From NCBI RefSeq assembly GCF_003095375.1, contig NZ_QEHR01000001.1:62001-126000 (forward strand): a stretch of 64,000 nt of DNA. The letters are read 5' to 3'. Source of the DNA: Marixanthomonas spongiae. Its GTDB lineage: Bacteria > Bacteroidota > Bacteroidia > Flavobacteriales > Flavobacteriaceae. A program made the translations under genes and the position numbers. The first letter of the stretch is position 1. Each line of letters starts with the position of its first letter. Below, piece by piece: positions 33,950 to 43,782 of this stretch. The notes under the pieces were generated by a model. That model did no database searches. It saw only the letters and a program-made list of their open reading frames with translations, and was not told the origin of the DNA.

Positions 33950-35086
33950 ATGAGCAAAAAAAACCGCCTAACCTCCAACAGCCGTAAAGCCCTAAAGTAC
34001 CGTGGGGACGAATGCCTTAACTGTGGGCAGCCGTTGGACAAAAGCGACGTGTATTGCCCCTACTGCTCACAATTGAACAGTACCAAACCGCTTTCCTTTA
34101 AAGATTTTTTTGCCGAGTTTATTGGTAGCATTGTCACGTACGATTCCCGTTTGCGCTATACTCTAAAAGATTTACTTTTCAGTCCGGGGACCATTAGCAA
34201 AAGATATGTAAAAGGCGAACGGCAAAAATATGCCAACCCGTTCCGGTTTTTTTTAAGCGTTTCCATTATTTATTTTATTCTGCAAAGCCTCATTGGGATT
34301 GTTTTTCCTGAAGAAAACAATGCATTTATATCCAATGCAGAAAAAGGAGAAACAACCAATGAATTTTATGATAACTGGCGTACCATTAACGATCAAGTAA
34401 AAAAAGCTTCGGCTCAGGCAAAAGCCATACAGGATTCCATTGACGAAAGCCAAAAAACCGACACGCTAACGCACACAACAACCACGTCTGGTGTTGACTA
34501 TATTTCCGAAGCCAGCTTAGACACCTTAAACTGGTTAAAGCGCAACACCAAACGGTTTGAACTTTACAGGGATTTCTATAAAAAACATGATATTAAAAAT
34601 GCCCGCTTGGCCTTGGACAGCTTAAACCACAGCAACACGATGTACCACCGGTGGCTGTACAACAAAAACGAATCTATTGAACGGGTGGAGGACAACCCCC
34701 GGGCATTTTTAGACTATTTGTTTCAAAAAACCCCGTTTTTCGTGTTCTTCTTTATCCCTTTTTACGCGCTGTTTTTCTGGCTCATCTATTCAAAAAGAAA
34801 ATACAACTACATTGACCATACGGTGTTTTTGTTCCATCTGTTCAGTTTTTTGTTTTTGGCATTGATAATTTGCTTGATTCCCGACACCTTGATGGACAGG
34901 GAGATTTTCCAGAGCATCTTGATTTCCCTTATTGGCCCATTTTATTTTTACAAGGCCTTGCGCAACTTTTACAAACAAAGCCGTTTTATAACTATCTTAA
35001 AATTTGTATTTTTGAATATCGTATTCTGGATTGGCGCAACGATAGCGGCGGTTCTATTCTTTGGGGCAACAGCCGCTGTTTATTAA
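33950..35086 (+). CDS. DUF3667-family membrane protein
   Basis: A 378-residue protein with an N-terminal zinc-ribbon (CLNCGQPLDKSDVYCPYCSQ), then LSFKDFFAEFIGSIVTYDSRLRYTLKDLLFSPGTISKRYVKGERQKY, the DUF3667 signature. One membrane helix follows at about residue 100, then a long hydrophilic, partly helical loop and about four C-terminal helices. Function unknown. The apaG ATG is only 4 bases beyond its stop. Confidence 0.88.
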   Translation: MSKKNRLTSNSRKALKYRGDECLNCGQPLDKSDVYCPYCSQLNSTKPLSFKDFFAEFIGSIVTYDSRLRYTLKDLLFSPGTISKRYVKGERQKYANPFRFFLSVSIIYFILQSLIGIVFPEENNAFISNAEKGETTNEFYDNWRTINDQVKKASAQAKAIQDSIDESQKTDTLTHTTTTSGVDYISEASLDTLNWLKRNTKRFELYRDFYKKHDIKNARLALDSLNHSNTMYHRWLYNKNESIERVEDNPRAFLDYLFQKTPFFVFFFIPFYALFFWLIYSKRKYNYIDHTVFLFHLFSFLFLALIICLIPDTLMDREIFQSILISLIGPFYFYKALRNFYKQSRFITILKFVFLNIVFWIGATIAAVLFFGATAAVY

Positions 35087-35090
35087 CGAT

Positions 35091-35477
35091 ATGGTACAAC
35101 AAATAACAAAAGGGATCAAAATTTCGGTCATTCCCCGCTTTGAAGGGACGTTGATCAACAAACAAAGGGAATGCCATGCTTTTTCGTACACCATAACCAT
35201 TGAAAACCAAAGCAAAGTGCCCGTACAACTGCTGTCCCGCCACTGGATCATCAAAGACTCCTTAAAACCCATAGAAATCGTGGAAGGCGATGGTGTAATC
35301 GGCGTACGCCCCCTCTTGCCGCCCGGCGAAAAACACGCCTATAGCAGTGGATGTTTGCTGCAGTCGCCTTTTGGCTCCATGGAAGGCCATTACATTTTCC
35401 GCAACCCCAATACCTACGAAAAATTCAAAATTCCTATTCCGTTGTTCAAGCTGCATGCGGCATTTGCATTGAACTAG
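35091..35477 (+). CDS. apaG: ApaG protein (DUF525)
   Basis: About 128 residues from MVQQITKGIKISVIPRFEG (35091); an ATG at 35061 would lie inside the upstream gene. Single FN3-like DUF525 domain with YTITIENQSKVPVQLLSRHWIIKD and VIGVRPLLPPGEKHAYSSGC. The family is linked to Co2+ resistance and Mg2+ efflux in enterobacteria; the mechanism is not established. Part of the plug-DUF3667-apaG run. Confidence 0.92.
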   Translation: MVQQITKGIKISVIPRFEGTLINKQRECHAFSYTITIENQSKVPVQLLSRHWIIKDSLKPIEIVEGDGVIGVRPLLPPGEKHAYSSGCLLQSPFGSMEGHYIFRNPNTYEKFKIPIPLFKLHAAFALN

Positions 35478-35499
35478 GTTAGTCTTAGAATTTACCTTT

Positions 35500-35580
35500 A
35501 AAAAAAGTCCCGTCCCAACCTCCCCAATGAGGAGGAGAGACAAACGTAACTACTCCCCCCTTGGAGGAGTTGGGGGGAGG
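35500..35580. repeat. C/G-rich inverted-repeat element
   Basis: A stem of CTCCCCCC (35553-35560) and GGGGGGAG (35572-35579) with an 11-base loop, and a second partial arm ACCTCCCC...GGAGGAGAG at 35518-35538. A GC-rich island in an AT-rich genome. It looks like a dispersed palindromic element lying between convergent apaG and the NRDE gene. Confidence 0.55.
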
Positions 35581-35609
35581 ACAAAAGCAAAACTCGTTTT
35601 AAACCAATT

Positions 35610-36317
35610 TTAAGCCGAAAAAGACTCCTTGAAAACTGCTTCTTTTTCAAGGTCTTCGTACCGCATGGTTACTTCATCGTTTTTCACCACTTGGGTGATG
35701 CTCTTTGTTTTCACGAAACCGCGGTCCATGATCACGTCGCTTTCCGTATTCCCTTCTCCGGCTGTTTTATGAAAGTGCAGTATTTTTTCTGAAGTTGGTC
35801 TCAAATTTTCAAATAAGAAGCCAGAAAACCATTGTTCGCGTTTCTGCTTCATTTTTTCTGTATATAACAACGAGGAAGACCAAATTTGCGGCGCCAAGGG
35901 TTTTTCGGAAAAATGAATGTCAGTTTCGTCCCAGACCAACTCAAATATCCGCAGGTGATGCGACCAGTCTACCATAACAATAGTGAACGGCTCTATGCCT
36001 TCAAAATCATATTTTTTTACTTCTGAAACTGCGTCATCCACAGTTAATAGATGGGTTACAATAATACCGCGGCTCATTCGGTATTCGTCTTTGCGTTCGT
36101 GGGCGGTAAAGCCACCATTCAACAAACAAACAAGTCGTTTTTTATCGCTCACCCCTATCCACGTGCCGCCAGCCAATTCATCTTTTGGGAATAGCAAACC
36201 CGTGTTATTTTCATAATATATTTTAGGGGGCAATGTTTTTCTGCCGGGCGCTTCGTCCCGATTGGAGGTGAGTATAAAACCCTTATTAGAGGTTGGGATG
36301 AACGTAAGCGTACACAT
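35610..36317 (-). CDS. NRDE-family protein (TANGO2-like)
   Basis: A 235-residue protein beginning MCTLTFIPTSNKGFILTSNRDEAPGR, the NRDE signature that names the family; Cys2 would become the N-terminal nucleophile if Met1 is removed, as in Ntn-type hydrolases. GTWIGVSDKKRLVCLLNG follows. The bacterial role is unknown; animal TANGO2 affects haem or lipid handling. Confidence 0.88.
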   Translation of the reverse strand: MCTLTFIPTSNKGFILTSNRDEAPGRKTLPPKIYYENNTGLLFPKDELAGGTWIGVSDKKRLVCLLNGGFTAHERKDEYRMSRGIIVTHLLTVDDAVSEVKKYDFEGIEPFTIVMVDWSHHLRIFELVWDETDIHFSEKPLAPQIWSSSLLYTEKMKQKREQWFSGFLFENLRPTSEKILHFHKTAGEGNTESDVIMDRGFVKTKSITQVVKNDEVTMRYEDLEKEAVFKESFSA

Positions 36318-36487
36318 AATTAAGCAATCTAAAATTCATTTCTGTAAATTACAAAGACATTTAGCAATTTACAATGAAACCTTCATAAAATTAAATCAGG
36401 GGCACTTTAACATACCTAAAGAAATATCAGCTTCTATAAGCGAATAACTTAACAGCTCGATAACACATATTCTACAACCTTATTTTG

Positions 36488-36495
36488 TACCTTTG
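36488..36495 (+). promoter_or_regulatory. -7 box of the pruA promoter
   Basis: TACCTTTG, an exact TAnnTTTG match 44 bases before the pruA ATG. Confidence 0.55.
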
Positions 36496-36539
36496 CACCC
36501 TTAAAATGAGTACAAACCAATAAAAAATTGATACCACCT

Positions 36540-38171
36540 ATGGGAAAAGGATTTTACGAGGTACCGGTAGCCAAAAATGAGCCTATTTTGAGCTACGCTC
36601 CCGGGACTCCTGAACGAGAAGAGGTTTTAAAAGCCTACAAAGAGATGTACAACAGCACCGTTGATGTGCCGCTATATATTAATGGAAAAAACATAGAGAC
36701 AGGCAACACCGCCGTTATGTCTCCTCCCCACGATCATAAGCACAAGCTGGGCGTGTACCACAAAGCCGAAAAAAAACACATAGAAGAAGCTATTGAAGGT
36801 GCTTTGGAAGCTAGAAAAAAATGGGCGACCATGCCTTGGCCTAACCGAGCTGCCATTTTTCTTCGTGCAGCCGAATTGATTGCAGGACCTTACCGCGCCA
36901 AGATCAATGCCGCTACTATGTTGGGGCAATCCAAAAATATATTCCAAGCTGAAATAGATTCGGCTTGTGAATTGATCGATTTTCTGCGTTTCAACGTGCA
37001 GTCGATGATTGAAATTTACAAAGAACAACCCGAATCTACGGCATCGGCCTGGAACAGATTGGAATACCGTCCGCTGGAAGGATTTGTGTATGCCATTACC
37101 CCGTTTAACTTTACTGCCATTGCCGGAAACCTTCCGTCCAGTGCCGCTTTAATGGGAAATGTAGCCATCTGGAAACCGAGCGCTGCGCAAATGTACTCGG
37201 CCAAAGTAGTGCTGGATGTCTTTAAAGAAGCTGGTGTGCCAGACGGCGTGATCAACATGGTCATGGGAGACCCCAATATGATTACTGAAACCATCTTGGA
37301 CAGCCCTGATTTTGCCGGATTGCATTTTACCGGTTCTACAACCGTATTTAAAGATATTTGGAAAAAAATTGGGAACAATATCGACAAATATAAGACCTAC
37401 CCGCGCATAGTAGGTGAAACCGGCGGCAAAGATTTTATCATTGCTCACAAAACCTCAAACCCAAAACTAGTGGCCACCGCTATTTCAAGAGGGGCTTTTG
37501 AGTACCAAGGACAAAAATGCAGCGCCGCTAGCCGATGCTATATTCCTAAGAGTTTATGGGGCGATGTAAAAAAATACGTTCAAGAAGATTTGGAGTCCTT
37601 TAAAATGGGAACCCCAGAAAATATGGACAACTTTATCAATGCCGTGATCCACGAAAAATCGTTCGATAAACTGGCTGGTTATATAGACCGGGCCAAGGAA
37701 GACGACAATGCCGAGATCATTGCTGGCGGCGGATACGACAAAAGCGAAGGGTATTTTATTGAACCCACCGTTATTAAGACCGAAGATCCAAAATACACCA
37801 CCATGTGCACGGAGCTTTTTGGCCCGGTAGTGACCATTTATGTGTATGAAGACGATAAATGGGAAGAAACACTTCACTTGGTAGACGAAACCAGTGAATA
37901 TGCCTTAACGGGCGCTGTGTTCAGTGAAGATCGTTATGCCTTGCAACAAGGAGTGGACATTCTTGAAAACGCAGCTGGAAACTTCTACTTAAACGATAAA
38001 CCAACGGGTGCTGTTGTAGGGCAACAACCCTTTGGTGGCGCACGAGCCAGTGGAACCAACGATAAGGCAGGAAGTAAATTAAACCTCTACCGATGGGTTT
38101 CTCCTCGTATGGTAAAAGAAACTTTTGTTTCACCTACCGATTATAGATATCCGTTTTTAGGAGAAGATTAA
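36540..38171 (+). CDS. pruA: L-glutamate gamma-semialdehyde (1-pyrroline-5-carboxylate) dehydrogenase
   Basis: NAD-dependent aldehyde dehydrogenase finishing proline degradation to glutamate. 543 residues from the ATG at 36540 (MGKGFYEVP); TTG at 36528 is a weaker start. It is the stand-alone enzyme, not fused to proline dehydrogenase as in PutA. FTGSTTVFKDIW, ETGGKDFII with the general-base Glu, and GQKCSAASRCY with the nucleophile Cys are clear. No prodh gene lies beside it. A perfect terminator follows. Confidence 0.96.
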   Translation: MGKGFYEVPVAKNEPILSYAPGTPEREEVLKAYKEMYNSTVDVPLYINGKNIETGNTAVMSPPHDHKHKLGVYHKAEKKHIEEAIEGALEARKKWATMPWPNRAAIFLRAAELIAGPYRAKINAATMLGQSKNIFQAEIDSACELIDFLRFNVQSMIEIYKEQPESTASAWNRLEYRPLEGFVYAITPFNFTAIAGNLPSSAALMGNVAIWKPSAAQMYSAKVVLDVFKEAGVPDGVINMVMGDPNMITETILDSPDFAGLHFTGSTTVFKDIWKKIGNNIDKYKTYPRIVGETGGKDFIIAHKTSNPKLVATAISRGAFEYQGQKCSAASRCYIPKSLWGDVKKYVQEDLESFKMGTPENMDNFINAVIHEKSFDKLAGYIDRAKEDDNAEIIAGGGYDKSEGYFIEPTVIKTEDPKYTTMCTELFGPVVTIYVYEDDKWEETLHLVDETSEYALTGAVFSEDRYALQQGVDILENAAGNFYLNDKPTGAVVGQQPFGGARASGTNDKAGSKLNLYRWVSPRMVKETFVSPTDYRYPFLGED

Positions 38172-38191
38172 TTTTTTTGAATAGTTTCACG

Positions 38192-38229
38192 AAATGAGGC
38201 TGTCCAAATTGGGCAGCCTCATTTTTTTT
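38192..38229 (+). terminator. Rho-independent terminator after pruA
   Basis: Arms AAATGAGGCTG-T-CC and GG-G-CAGCCTCATTT around AAATT, followed by TTTTTT. It begins about 20 bases after the pruA stop. Confidence 0.85.
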
Positions 38230-38580
38230 AACAAACCAATGTGTAATTGATCTAATTTTCCTCACTGGAGCCTGACCGACTGGCCATTAAGAAGGGAATG
38301 GGATCCATAAGGCAGGAAAGATAGAAGTTTAAATTTTCATATTTTAAAATCTTTACGCCTAACAACTTTGGCGTTGAACACGGCAAACGGACGCAGAACA
38401 TAACACAAAACACTATCCAAGATAACTACCTACTTAGAATTTTGATTCAGCTTCCCATTACATATCTTCCTGCTCACTAACCGGCCCTATGGTCTTGTAG
38501 CCCACACAGCATAGGTTATTTACAAAAATTTACCTCAACCATTTTTAAAAACCTTCTTCTTATTTTCGTATCTTTTCGCT
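38230..38580. other. Gene-free stretch
   Basis: About 350 bases with no coding frame of note on either strand. A small inverted repeat (ACGCC at 38355 and GGCGT at 38370) is the only structure I saw. The last 20 bases before the Nudix gene (GTATCTTTTCG) contain a weak TAnnTTTG-like box. I see nothing else. Confidence 0.5.
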
Positions 38581-39159
38581 ATGAACTATTCCATTAAAAA
38601 CGAACGCGTGGTTTTTAACGACCATTATAAAATTTTAAAGGCTCAAGCAACCTACGACACTTTTAAGGGCGAAAGCATCACAACAGACCGGTTGGCCTTT
38701 CACAGGGGCGATTCGGTGGGCATTGTGCTTTTTGAAACCGACACAGACAGTATATTGCTCACTAAGCAATTTAGGTACCCCGCCACCCAACACGGTGAAG
38801 CTTGGATACTGGAACTGCCGGCGGGTTCTTTGGAAAAAGACGAAACCCCATCCAATTGCATTTCGCGCGAAGTTTTGGAAGAACTGGGCTATCACATTGA
38901 AAACCCAAAATTGATCACTGAGTTTTACACCTCTCCCGGCGGCTCTACCGAAAAACTTTTCCTATTTTATGCTGAAGTTGCCTCGACAGCTAAAACTGAA
39001 GCGGGTGGCGGTGTGGAAAGCGAAGATGAAGACATCCAATTAGTCAAAATACCGGTTGCTGAATTAGGGCTTTATCTTTCCAATGAAATAAATGATGCCA
39101 AAACCATGATTGGGCTGCAATGGTTCTTGTTTCAGAAAATGAACGACATAAAACGGTAA
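38581..39159 (+). CDS. Nudix hydrolase, ADP-ribose pyrophosphatase-like
   Basis: A 192-residue Nudix protein. The box is GSLEKDETPSNCISREVLEELGY, i.e. G-x5-E-x7-REVLEELG in full. The preceding WILELPAG and following FYTSPGGSTEKLFLFYAEV match the ADP-ribose pyrophosphatase (NudF) subgroup, in which the SPG loop is a family mark. It would hydrolyse ADP-ribose or related nucleotide sugars. Convergent with rsmG. Confidence 0.88.
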   Translation: MNYSIKNERVVFNDHYKILKAQATYDTFKGESITTDRLAFHRGDSVGIVLFETDTDSILLTKQFRYPATQHGEAWILELPAGSLEKDETPSNCISREVLEELGYHIENPKLITEFYTSPGGSTEKLFLFYAEVASTAKTEAGGGVESEDEDIQLVKIPVAELGLYLSNEINDAKTMIGLQWFLFQKMNDIKR

Positions 39160-39174
39160 TTCTTTCCAAAAAAA

Positions 39175-39804
39175 TTATCCTTTATATTTTAAAGGCAAAT
39201 GCACTACGCTTTTGGTTTCAAAAAATTCTTCTGAAAAATAATCGGCCAAATCATAAACGGTTGCTTTTGGGAAGTTGGCAAGTTCTTCGGTAAGGTCACC
39301 GCCTTTCAAATAAAGGATCCCGTTTTTAAGTTCGTGATTGCTTTTTTTGGCCACCCTACCTTTTACCCAACGCACAAAGGTTTCCATTTGCGCTACGGCA
39401 CGACTGACGATAAAATCGTATTGCCCGGTTATGTTTTCGGCGCGATCGTTTGTGATTGTTACATTTTTTAAACCTAACCCTTCTGAAACTTCTTCGACTA
39501 CTTTAATTTTTTTCCCAATACTATCAACCAAGTGAAAATGGGTGCGGGGAAATAAAATCGCCAACGGAATGCCGGGAAATCCCCCGCCAGTGCCAACATC
39601 TAATATTTTCGCATCTTTTTTAAACACTTGAACCTTGGCAATCCCCAACGAATGCAATACGTGGCGCAGGTACAACTCTTCAATATCCTTTCGGGAAACT
39701 ACGTTGATTTTCAGGTTCCAATCATGATATAATGCTTCGAGCTTTGTAAATTGACTGCGTTGATTTTCAGAAAGATGCGGAAAATAGTTTAAAATGAGGT
39801 CCAT
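39175..39804 (-). CDS. rsmG: 16S rRNA (guanine-527-N7) methyltransferase
   Basis: About 209 residues from MDLILNYFPHLSENQ (39804); seven residues upstream (from ATG 39825) are possible but unneeded. Motifs are INVVSRKDIEELYLRHVLHSL, LDVGTGGGFPGIPLAILFP (SAM motif I) and FIVSRAVAQMETFVRWV. It methylates G527 of the 16S 530 loop; loss gives low-level streptomycin resistance in other bacteria. Confident. Confidence 0.95.
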   Translation of the reverse strand: MDLILNYFPHLSENQRSQFTKLEALYHDWNLKINVVSRKDIEELYLRHVLHSLGIAKVQVFKKDAKILDVGTGGGFPGIPLAILFPRTHFHLVDSIGKKIKVVEEVSEGLGLKNVTITNDRAENITGQYDFIVSRAVAQMETFVRWVKGRVAKKSNHELKNGILYLKGGDLTEELANFPKATVYDLADYFSEEFFETKSVVHLPLKYKG

Positions 39805-39936
39805 ACTGGAAAAATTAAGTTGCAAAAATAGCGGTTATGGAGGAATTTTATAAGGTTGGAGCAAGGTATTTACTTAAAGATATGTATTTTTACACCTAAT
39901 TTTTTCAGTAGAACTTCTATCTAAAAAACATTTTTA

Positions 39937-41037
39937 GTGAACACTCCTCATATTAAATTTTCTCGCGTAGATTCAGCCAAATTTTTCAGAACGCTGAACA
40001 AACGCGTAAACTCCTATTTCAAGGAAAACAACATACAACGTACCGGTAATTGGAAACTGCACCTAAAAGCAATTGTAATGTTTTCGCTCTACCTTACCCC
40101 CTATTTTTTATTATTGACATTAGATTTTCCCACCTGGGCGCAACTGCTTTTTACTATTATCATGGGTGTAGGAATGGCCGGAGTGGGCATGAACGTGATG
40201 CACGATGCCAATCACGGTTCTTATTCGTCAAAAAAATGGATCAACAAAATTATGGGCGGCAGCATGTACATCTTGGCCGGTAACGTTTACAATTGGCAGG
40301 TACAGCACAATGTGTTGCACCACACCTATACCAACATTCACGGTCATGATGAAGATATGGAAGCGGGGCGCGTCATTCGTTTTTCGAAACACGCCAAATG
40401 GCGTAAGTTTCATAAATTTCAGCAATATTACAGTGTATTGCTCTATGGGCTGCTTACGTTTAATTGGGCCTTGACCACCGATTTTAAACAAACCCGCCGG
40501 TATCTTTCAAAACAGCTCTCGTACGGCAAAATGCCAAAACCCATAACGCAATGGAGCGTGCTTATCATCACAAAGCTTATCTATATGGGCGTTTGGATCG
40601 TTATTCCTATTTTATTTTTCAACATTGCGTGGTGGAAAATACTCATCGGGTTTTTCATTATGCACTACGTAGCCGGGTTAATCTTGAGTATTGTATTTCA
40701 ATTGGCCCACATTGTAGAAGATACCGATATGCCCTTGCCCGATAAAACTGGCAATATGAAAAACACTTGGGCGATACACCAACTGTTTACCACGGTTAAT
40801 TTTTCAACCAAAAACAAAGTGGTAAACTGGTTTACCGGCGGATTGAACCACCAAGTGGAGCACCATATTTTCCCGAACATAAGCCATATCCATTATGCAA
40901 AAATCGCTGATATTGTAAAGGAAACGGCCCTGGAGTTCAATTTGCCGTACCATGAATACAAAACCACCAGAAGCGCCATTGTAGCGCACTTTAAACATCT
41001 AAAACAAATGGGGCTCAAGCCCGCAATACCTGCTTAA
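39937..41037 (+). CDS. Membrane fatty-acid desaturase (acyl-CoA/acyl-lipid, GTG start)
   Basis: A 366-residue di-iron membrane desaturase. The three histidine boxes are HDANHGS, HNVLHHTYTNIHG and NHQVEHHIFPNISHIHY; the last H-x-x-HH box is preceded by Q, as in front-end and acyl-lipid types. Four membrane helices are seen in two pairs. The start is GTG at 39937, as no upstream ATG exists. Regiospecificity cannot be read from sequence. Confidence 0.9.
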   Translation: MNTPHIKFSRVDSAKFFRTLNKRVNSYFKENNIQRTGNWKLHLKAIVMFSLYLTPYFLLLTLDFPTWAQLLFTIIMGVGMAGVGMNVMHDANHGSYSSKKWINKIMGGSMYILAGNVYNWQVQHNVLHHTYTNIHGHDEDMEAGRVIRFSKHAKWRKFHKFQQYYSVLLYGLLTFNWALTTDFKQTRRYLSKQLSYGKMPKPITQWSVLIITKLIYMGVWIVIPILFFNIAWWKILIGFFIMHYVAGLILSIVFQLAHIVEDTDMPLPDKTGNMKNTWAIHQLFTTVNFSTKNKVVNWFTGGLNHQVEHHIFPNISHIHYAKIADIVKETALEFNLPYHEYKTTRSAIVAHFKHLKQMGLKPAIPA

Positions 41038-41049
41038 TCTCCAACTAAT

Positions 41050-42246
41050 ATGAAACAGCAACTTTCTGACCGCGTTAACAAAATGGCCACCTCGGCCACA
41101 CTTGCCATGGCCGCAAAAGCCAGAGAACTTCGAGAAGAAGGAAAAGATATTATCGGCCTCAGCCTTGGAGAACCCGACTTTACTGTTCCGGAATTTGTTA
41201 AGAAAGCTGCGATAAAGGCCATAGAAGAAGATTATCACGCATATACCCCTGTTGATGGGTATGGAGAGTTGAAACAAGCTATCATTAAAAAATTTAAACG
41301 CGACAACAATCTTGACTACAAACCATCGCAAATAGTTGTTTCCACCGGTGCAAAACAATCGCTGGCCAATCTGGCACAAGTGCTCTTGAACGAAGGTGAC
41401 GAAGTATTGCTTCCCGCCCCTTATTGGGTAAGTTACAGCGACATCGCCAAAGTCGCCGAAGGCGTGCCCGTGCCCATTAAAACGGGTATCGAAAGTGATT
41501 TTAAGGTGACACCTGAAGCATTGGAAGCAGCCATTACCCCAAAGACCAAGATGATCATGTACAGTTCGCCCTGCAACCCAAGCGGATCGGTGTACAGCAA
41601 GGACGAACTCCGTGCCTTGGCAGATGTTTTGGTAAAGCACCCCAATATCATTGTTGTGAGCGACGAAATTTATGAACATATAAACTTTACCAGCCAACAC
41701 GCTTCTATGGCACAGTTTGACGATATGTACGACCGCACCGTTACCGTTAACGGAGTTTCAAAAGCGTATGCGATGACGGGATGGCGAATAGGTTACATTG
41801 GTGGCCCAGAATGGATTGCCAAAGCCTGTACCAAAATGCAAGGCCAAGTTACCAGCGGCACCAACTGTATTGCACAACGTGCAACCATAACTGCTTTGGA
41901 AGAACCACCTACTAAGATCAAGTATATGGTAGAGGCGTTCAAAAACCGCAGGAAACTTATTTTGAACTTGCTTTCTGAAATTCCCGGGATGAAAACCAAC
42001 GAGCCTGAAGGTGCTTTTTATGTGTTCCCCGATGTGTCGAGTTTCTTCGGAAAAACGATACGCGGCACCAAAATAAACAACGCGACCGATTTCTCCCTGT
42101 TTCTTTTAGAAGAGGCCTTGGTGGCAACCGTTACTGGCGAAGCGTTTGGCGACCCTAACTGCATTAGGCTTTCGTACGCTGCTTCGGAAGCGGATATCGT
42201 GGAAGCTATGAAACGCATTAAAAAAGTACTCTCAGAAGAAGCCTAA
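41050..42246 (+). CDS. PLP-dependent aminotransferase, aspartate aminotransferase type
   Basis: A 398-residue class-I aminotransferase. GLSLGEPDFTVPEFV, GAKQSLANLAQVL, SPCNPSG, DEIYEHINF and NGVSKAYAMTGWRIGY with the Schiff-base Lys are typical of the Igamma group of aspartate aminotransferases (aspC/aatA of Bacillus/Thermus type). 12 bp after the desaturase stop. Confidence 0.92.
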   Translation: MKQQLSDRVNKMATSATLAMAAKARELREEGKDIIGLSLGEPDFTVPEFVKKAAIKAIEEDYHAYTPVDGYGELKQAIIKKFKRDNNLDYKPSQIVVSTGAKQSLANLAQVLLNEGDEVLLPAPYWVSYSDIAKVAEGVPVPIKTGIESDFKVTPEALEAAITPKTKMIMYSSPCNPSGSVYSKDELRALADVLVKHPNIIVVSDEIYEHINFTSQHASMAQFDDMYDRTVTVNGVSKAYAMTGWRIGYIGGPEWIAKACTKMQGQVTSGTNCIAQRATITALEEPPTKIKYMVEAFKNRRKLILNLLSEIPGMKTNEPEGAFYVFPDVSSFFGKTIRGTKINNATDFSLFLLEEALVATVTGEAFGDPNCIRLSYAASEADIVEAMKRIKKVLSEEA

Positions 42247-42276
42247 AGTTTCTATAAAAAATCCGGTATTGTTTTA

Positions 42277-43782
42277 TTACCTATTTCTCCAAAAGAAAGG
42301 AGTTAGCAATATCAATACGGTAAACAGCTCCAAACGCCCTATCAACATTAGAAAAGAGGCCCACCATTTTGCGGCGGCAGGAAGCAGGCCGTAATTATTT
42401 ACGGGACCTAAATCGCCCAACGCAGGACCTACGTTCCCCAAGGTGGAAGCCGCACCGCCCAAGGCTGTTTTAAAATCCAGCCCCAACCATGAGAACACCA
42501 AAACGCCCATGATAAAAGAAAGCATATACAATATAAAAAAGCCCAATATATTATAGACAATAGGTTGTTCTACAGCCTTGTTGTTGTATCGTACGGGCAA
42601 TATGGCATTGGGGTGCAGCGAACGTTTAAATTCAAGTATCCCATTTTTAATCATAATTAGGTGGCGAACTATCTTAATCCCTCCAGCAGTAGAACCTGCC
42701 GAACCGCCCAAAAACATTAGACCAAAGAAGAATGCTGAAAGAAATGGGGTCCACAACGTATAATCTGCAGATACAAATCCAGTGGTAGTAATAATGGTAA
42801 GCACTTGAAACAACCCATGCCGAAACGAACTTTCCAACCTTCCCCACACCATGGCGTGGTCTATAGAAGACAACGAAATATCAGCCTTAAAATAAATAAG
42901 CAACGTAGCAATCACGGCAAAGACCCCAATAAACAAACAGTACCACCGAAACTCATCGTCTTTAAAAACTTTGGAAAACTTGGTTTTGAAGGCAAAATAA
43001 CTCAACACAAAGTTAGTCCCTGCTACAAACATAAATAAGATGATGATATACTGTATAATGGGCTGGTCGTTCCAATGGGCTACACTGGCATTTTTGGTGG
43101 AAAAACCTCCCGTGCTCAAGGTGCTCATAGAGTGGTTAATCGCATCGAACAAACTCATGCCCGCCAATTTCAAAAGCAAGGTTTCAACCAAGGTGTAGGC
43201 CACATAAATAAGCCAAAGGCGTTTGGCCGTATCGGTAATGCGCGGATGAAGTTTGTCGCCTCCCGGACCAGGTGCTTCGGCCGAAAACAATTGCATGCCA
43301 CCAATGCCTAATAAAGGAAGTATGGCAATGGCCAAAACGATGATCCCCATACCGCCTATCCAGTGTGTAATGCTTCTCCAGAACAATATGCCTTTGGGAA
43401 TACTTTCAATATCACTCAAAATAGAAGCACCGGTTGTGGTATAACCGCTCATGGTTTCAAAAAAAGCATTGGTGATCCCCGGAATGGCCCCACTGAACAA
43501 ATATGGCAAAGTACCTGCCAAGGACATGGTCAACCAGCCAAAGGTTACAATAAGATATCCTTCCCTTTTTTTTATTTCCTTTCGGTGGTTTCGGGTGATC
43601 AACATGGCGGTTGCCCCCAAGACCATGGTCAACAAACCCGCATAGAACACTTGGAGCGCCACACCGTCTTTGTATAAGTAGCTTACCAAGGCCGACAAGA
43701 ACATAAACCCAGCGTTCACAACCAGCAATAGCCCTAAAAGATGCGCAATTATTTTTAGGTTAAGTCTTGCAAAACTTCGCAT
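42277..43782 (-). CDS. trkH: Potassium uptake channel subunit TrkH
   Basis: A 501-residue SKT-family membrane protein with four M1-P-M2 repeats. Selectivity-filter-like segments are GYTTTGAS, LSTGGFST, TTTGFV and TLGNVGPALG. It pairs with the RCK subunit encoded just upstream; the ATG overlaps the trkA stop by one base. Function in K+ uptake is confident; ion coupling is not known. Confidence 0.94.
   Translation of the reverse strand: MRSFARLNLKIIAHLLGLLLVVNAGFMFLSALVSYLYKDGVALQVFYAGLLTMVLGATAMLITRNHRKEIKKREGYLIVTFGWLTMSLAGTLPYLFSGAIPGITNAFFETMSGYTTTGASILSDIESIPKGILFWRSITHWIGGMGIIVLAIAILPLLGIGGMQLFSAEAPGPGGDKLHPRITDTAKRLWLIYVAYTLVETLLLKLAGMSLFDAINHSMSTLSTGGFSTKNASVAHWNDQPIIQYIIILFMFVAGTNFVLSYFAFKTKFSKVFKDDEFRWYCLFIGVFAVIATLLIYFKADISLSSIDHAMVWGRLESSFRHGLFQVLTIITTTGFVSADYTLWTPFLSAFFFGLMFLGGSAGSTAGGIKIVRHLIMIKNGILEFKRSLHPNAILPVRYNNKAVEQPIVYNILGFFILYMLSFIMGVLVFSWLGLDFKTALGGAASTLGNVGPALGDLGPVNNYGLLPAAAKWWASFLMLIGRLELFTVLILLTPFFWRNR

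Noticed and set aside
38230-38580. Possible small RNA in the gene-free stretch
   Set aside because: Only one weak hairpin and no terminator of its own; RNA-seq would be needed.
40999-41700. 233-codon open frame on the minus strand
   Set aside because: It lies fully antisense to the aminotransferase gene and the desaturase end, shows no family motif, and is explained by codon bias of the real gene.
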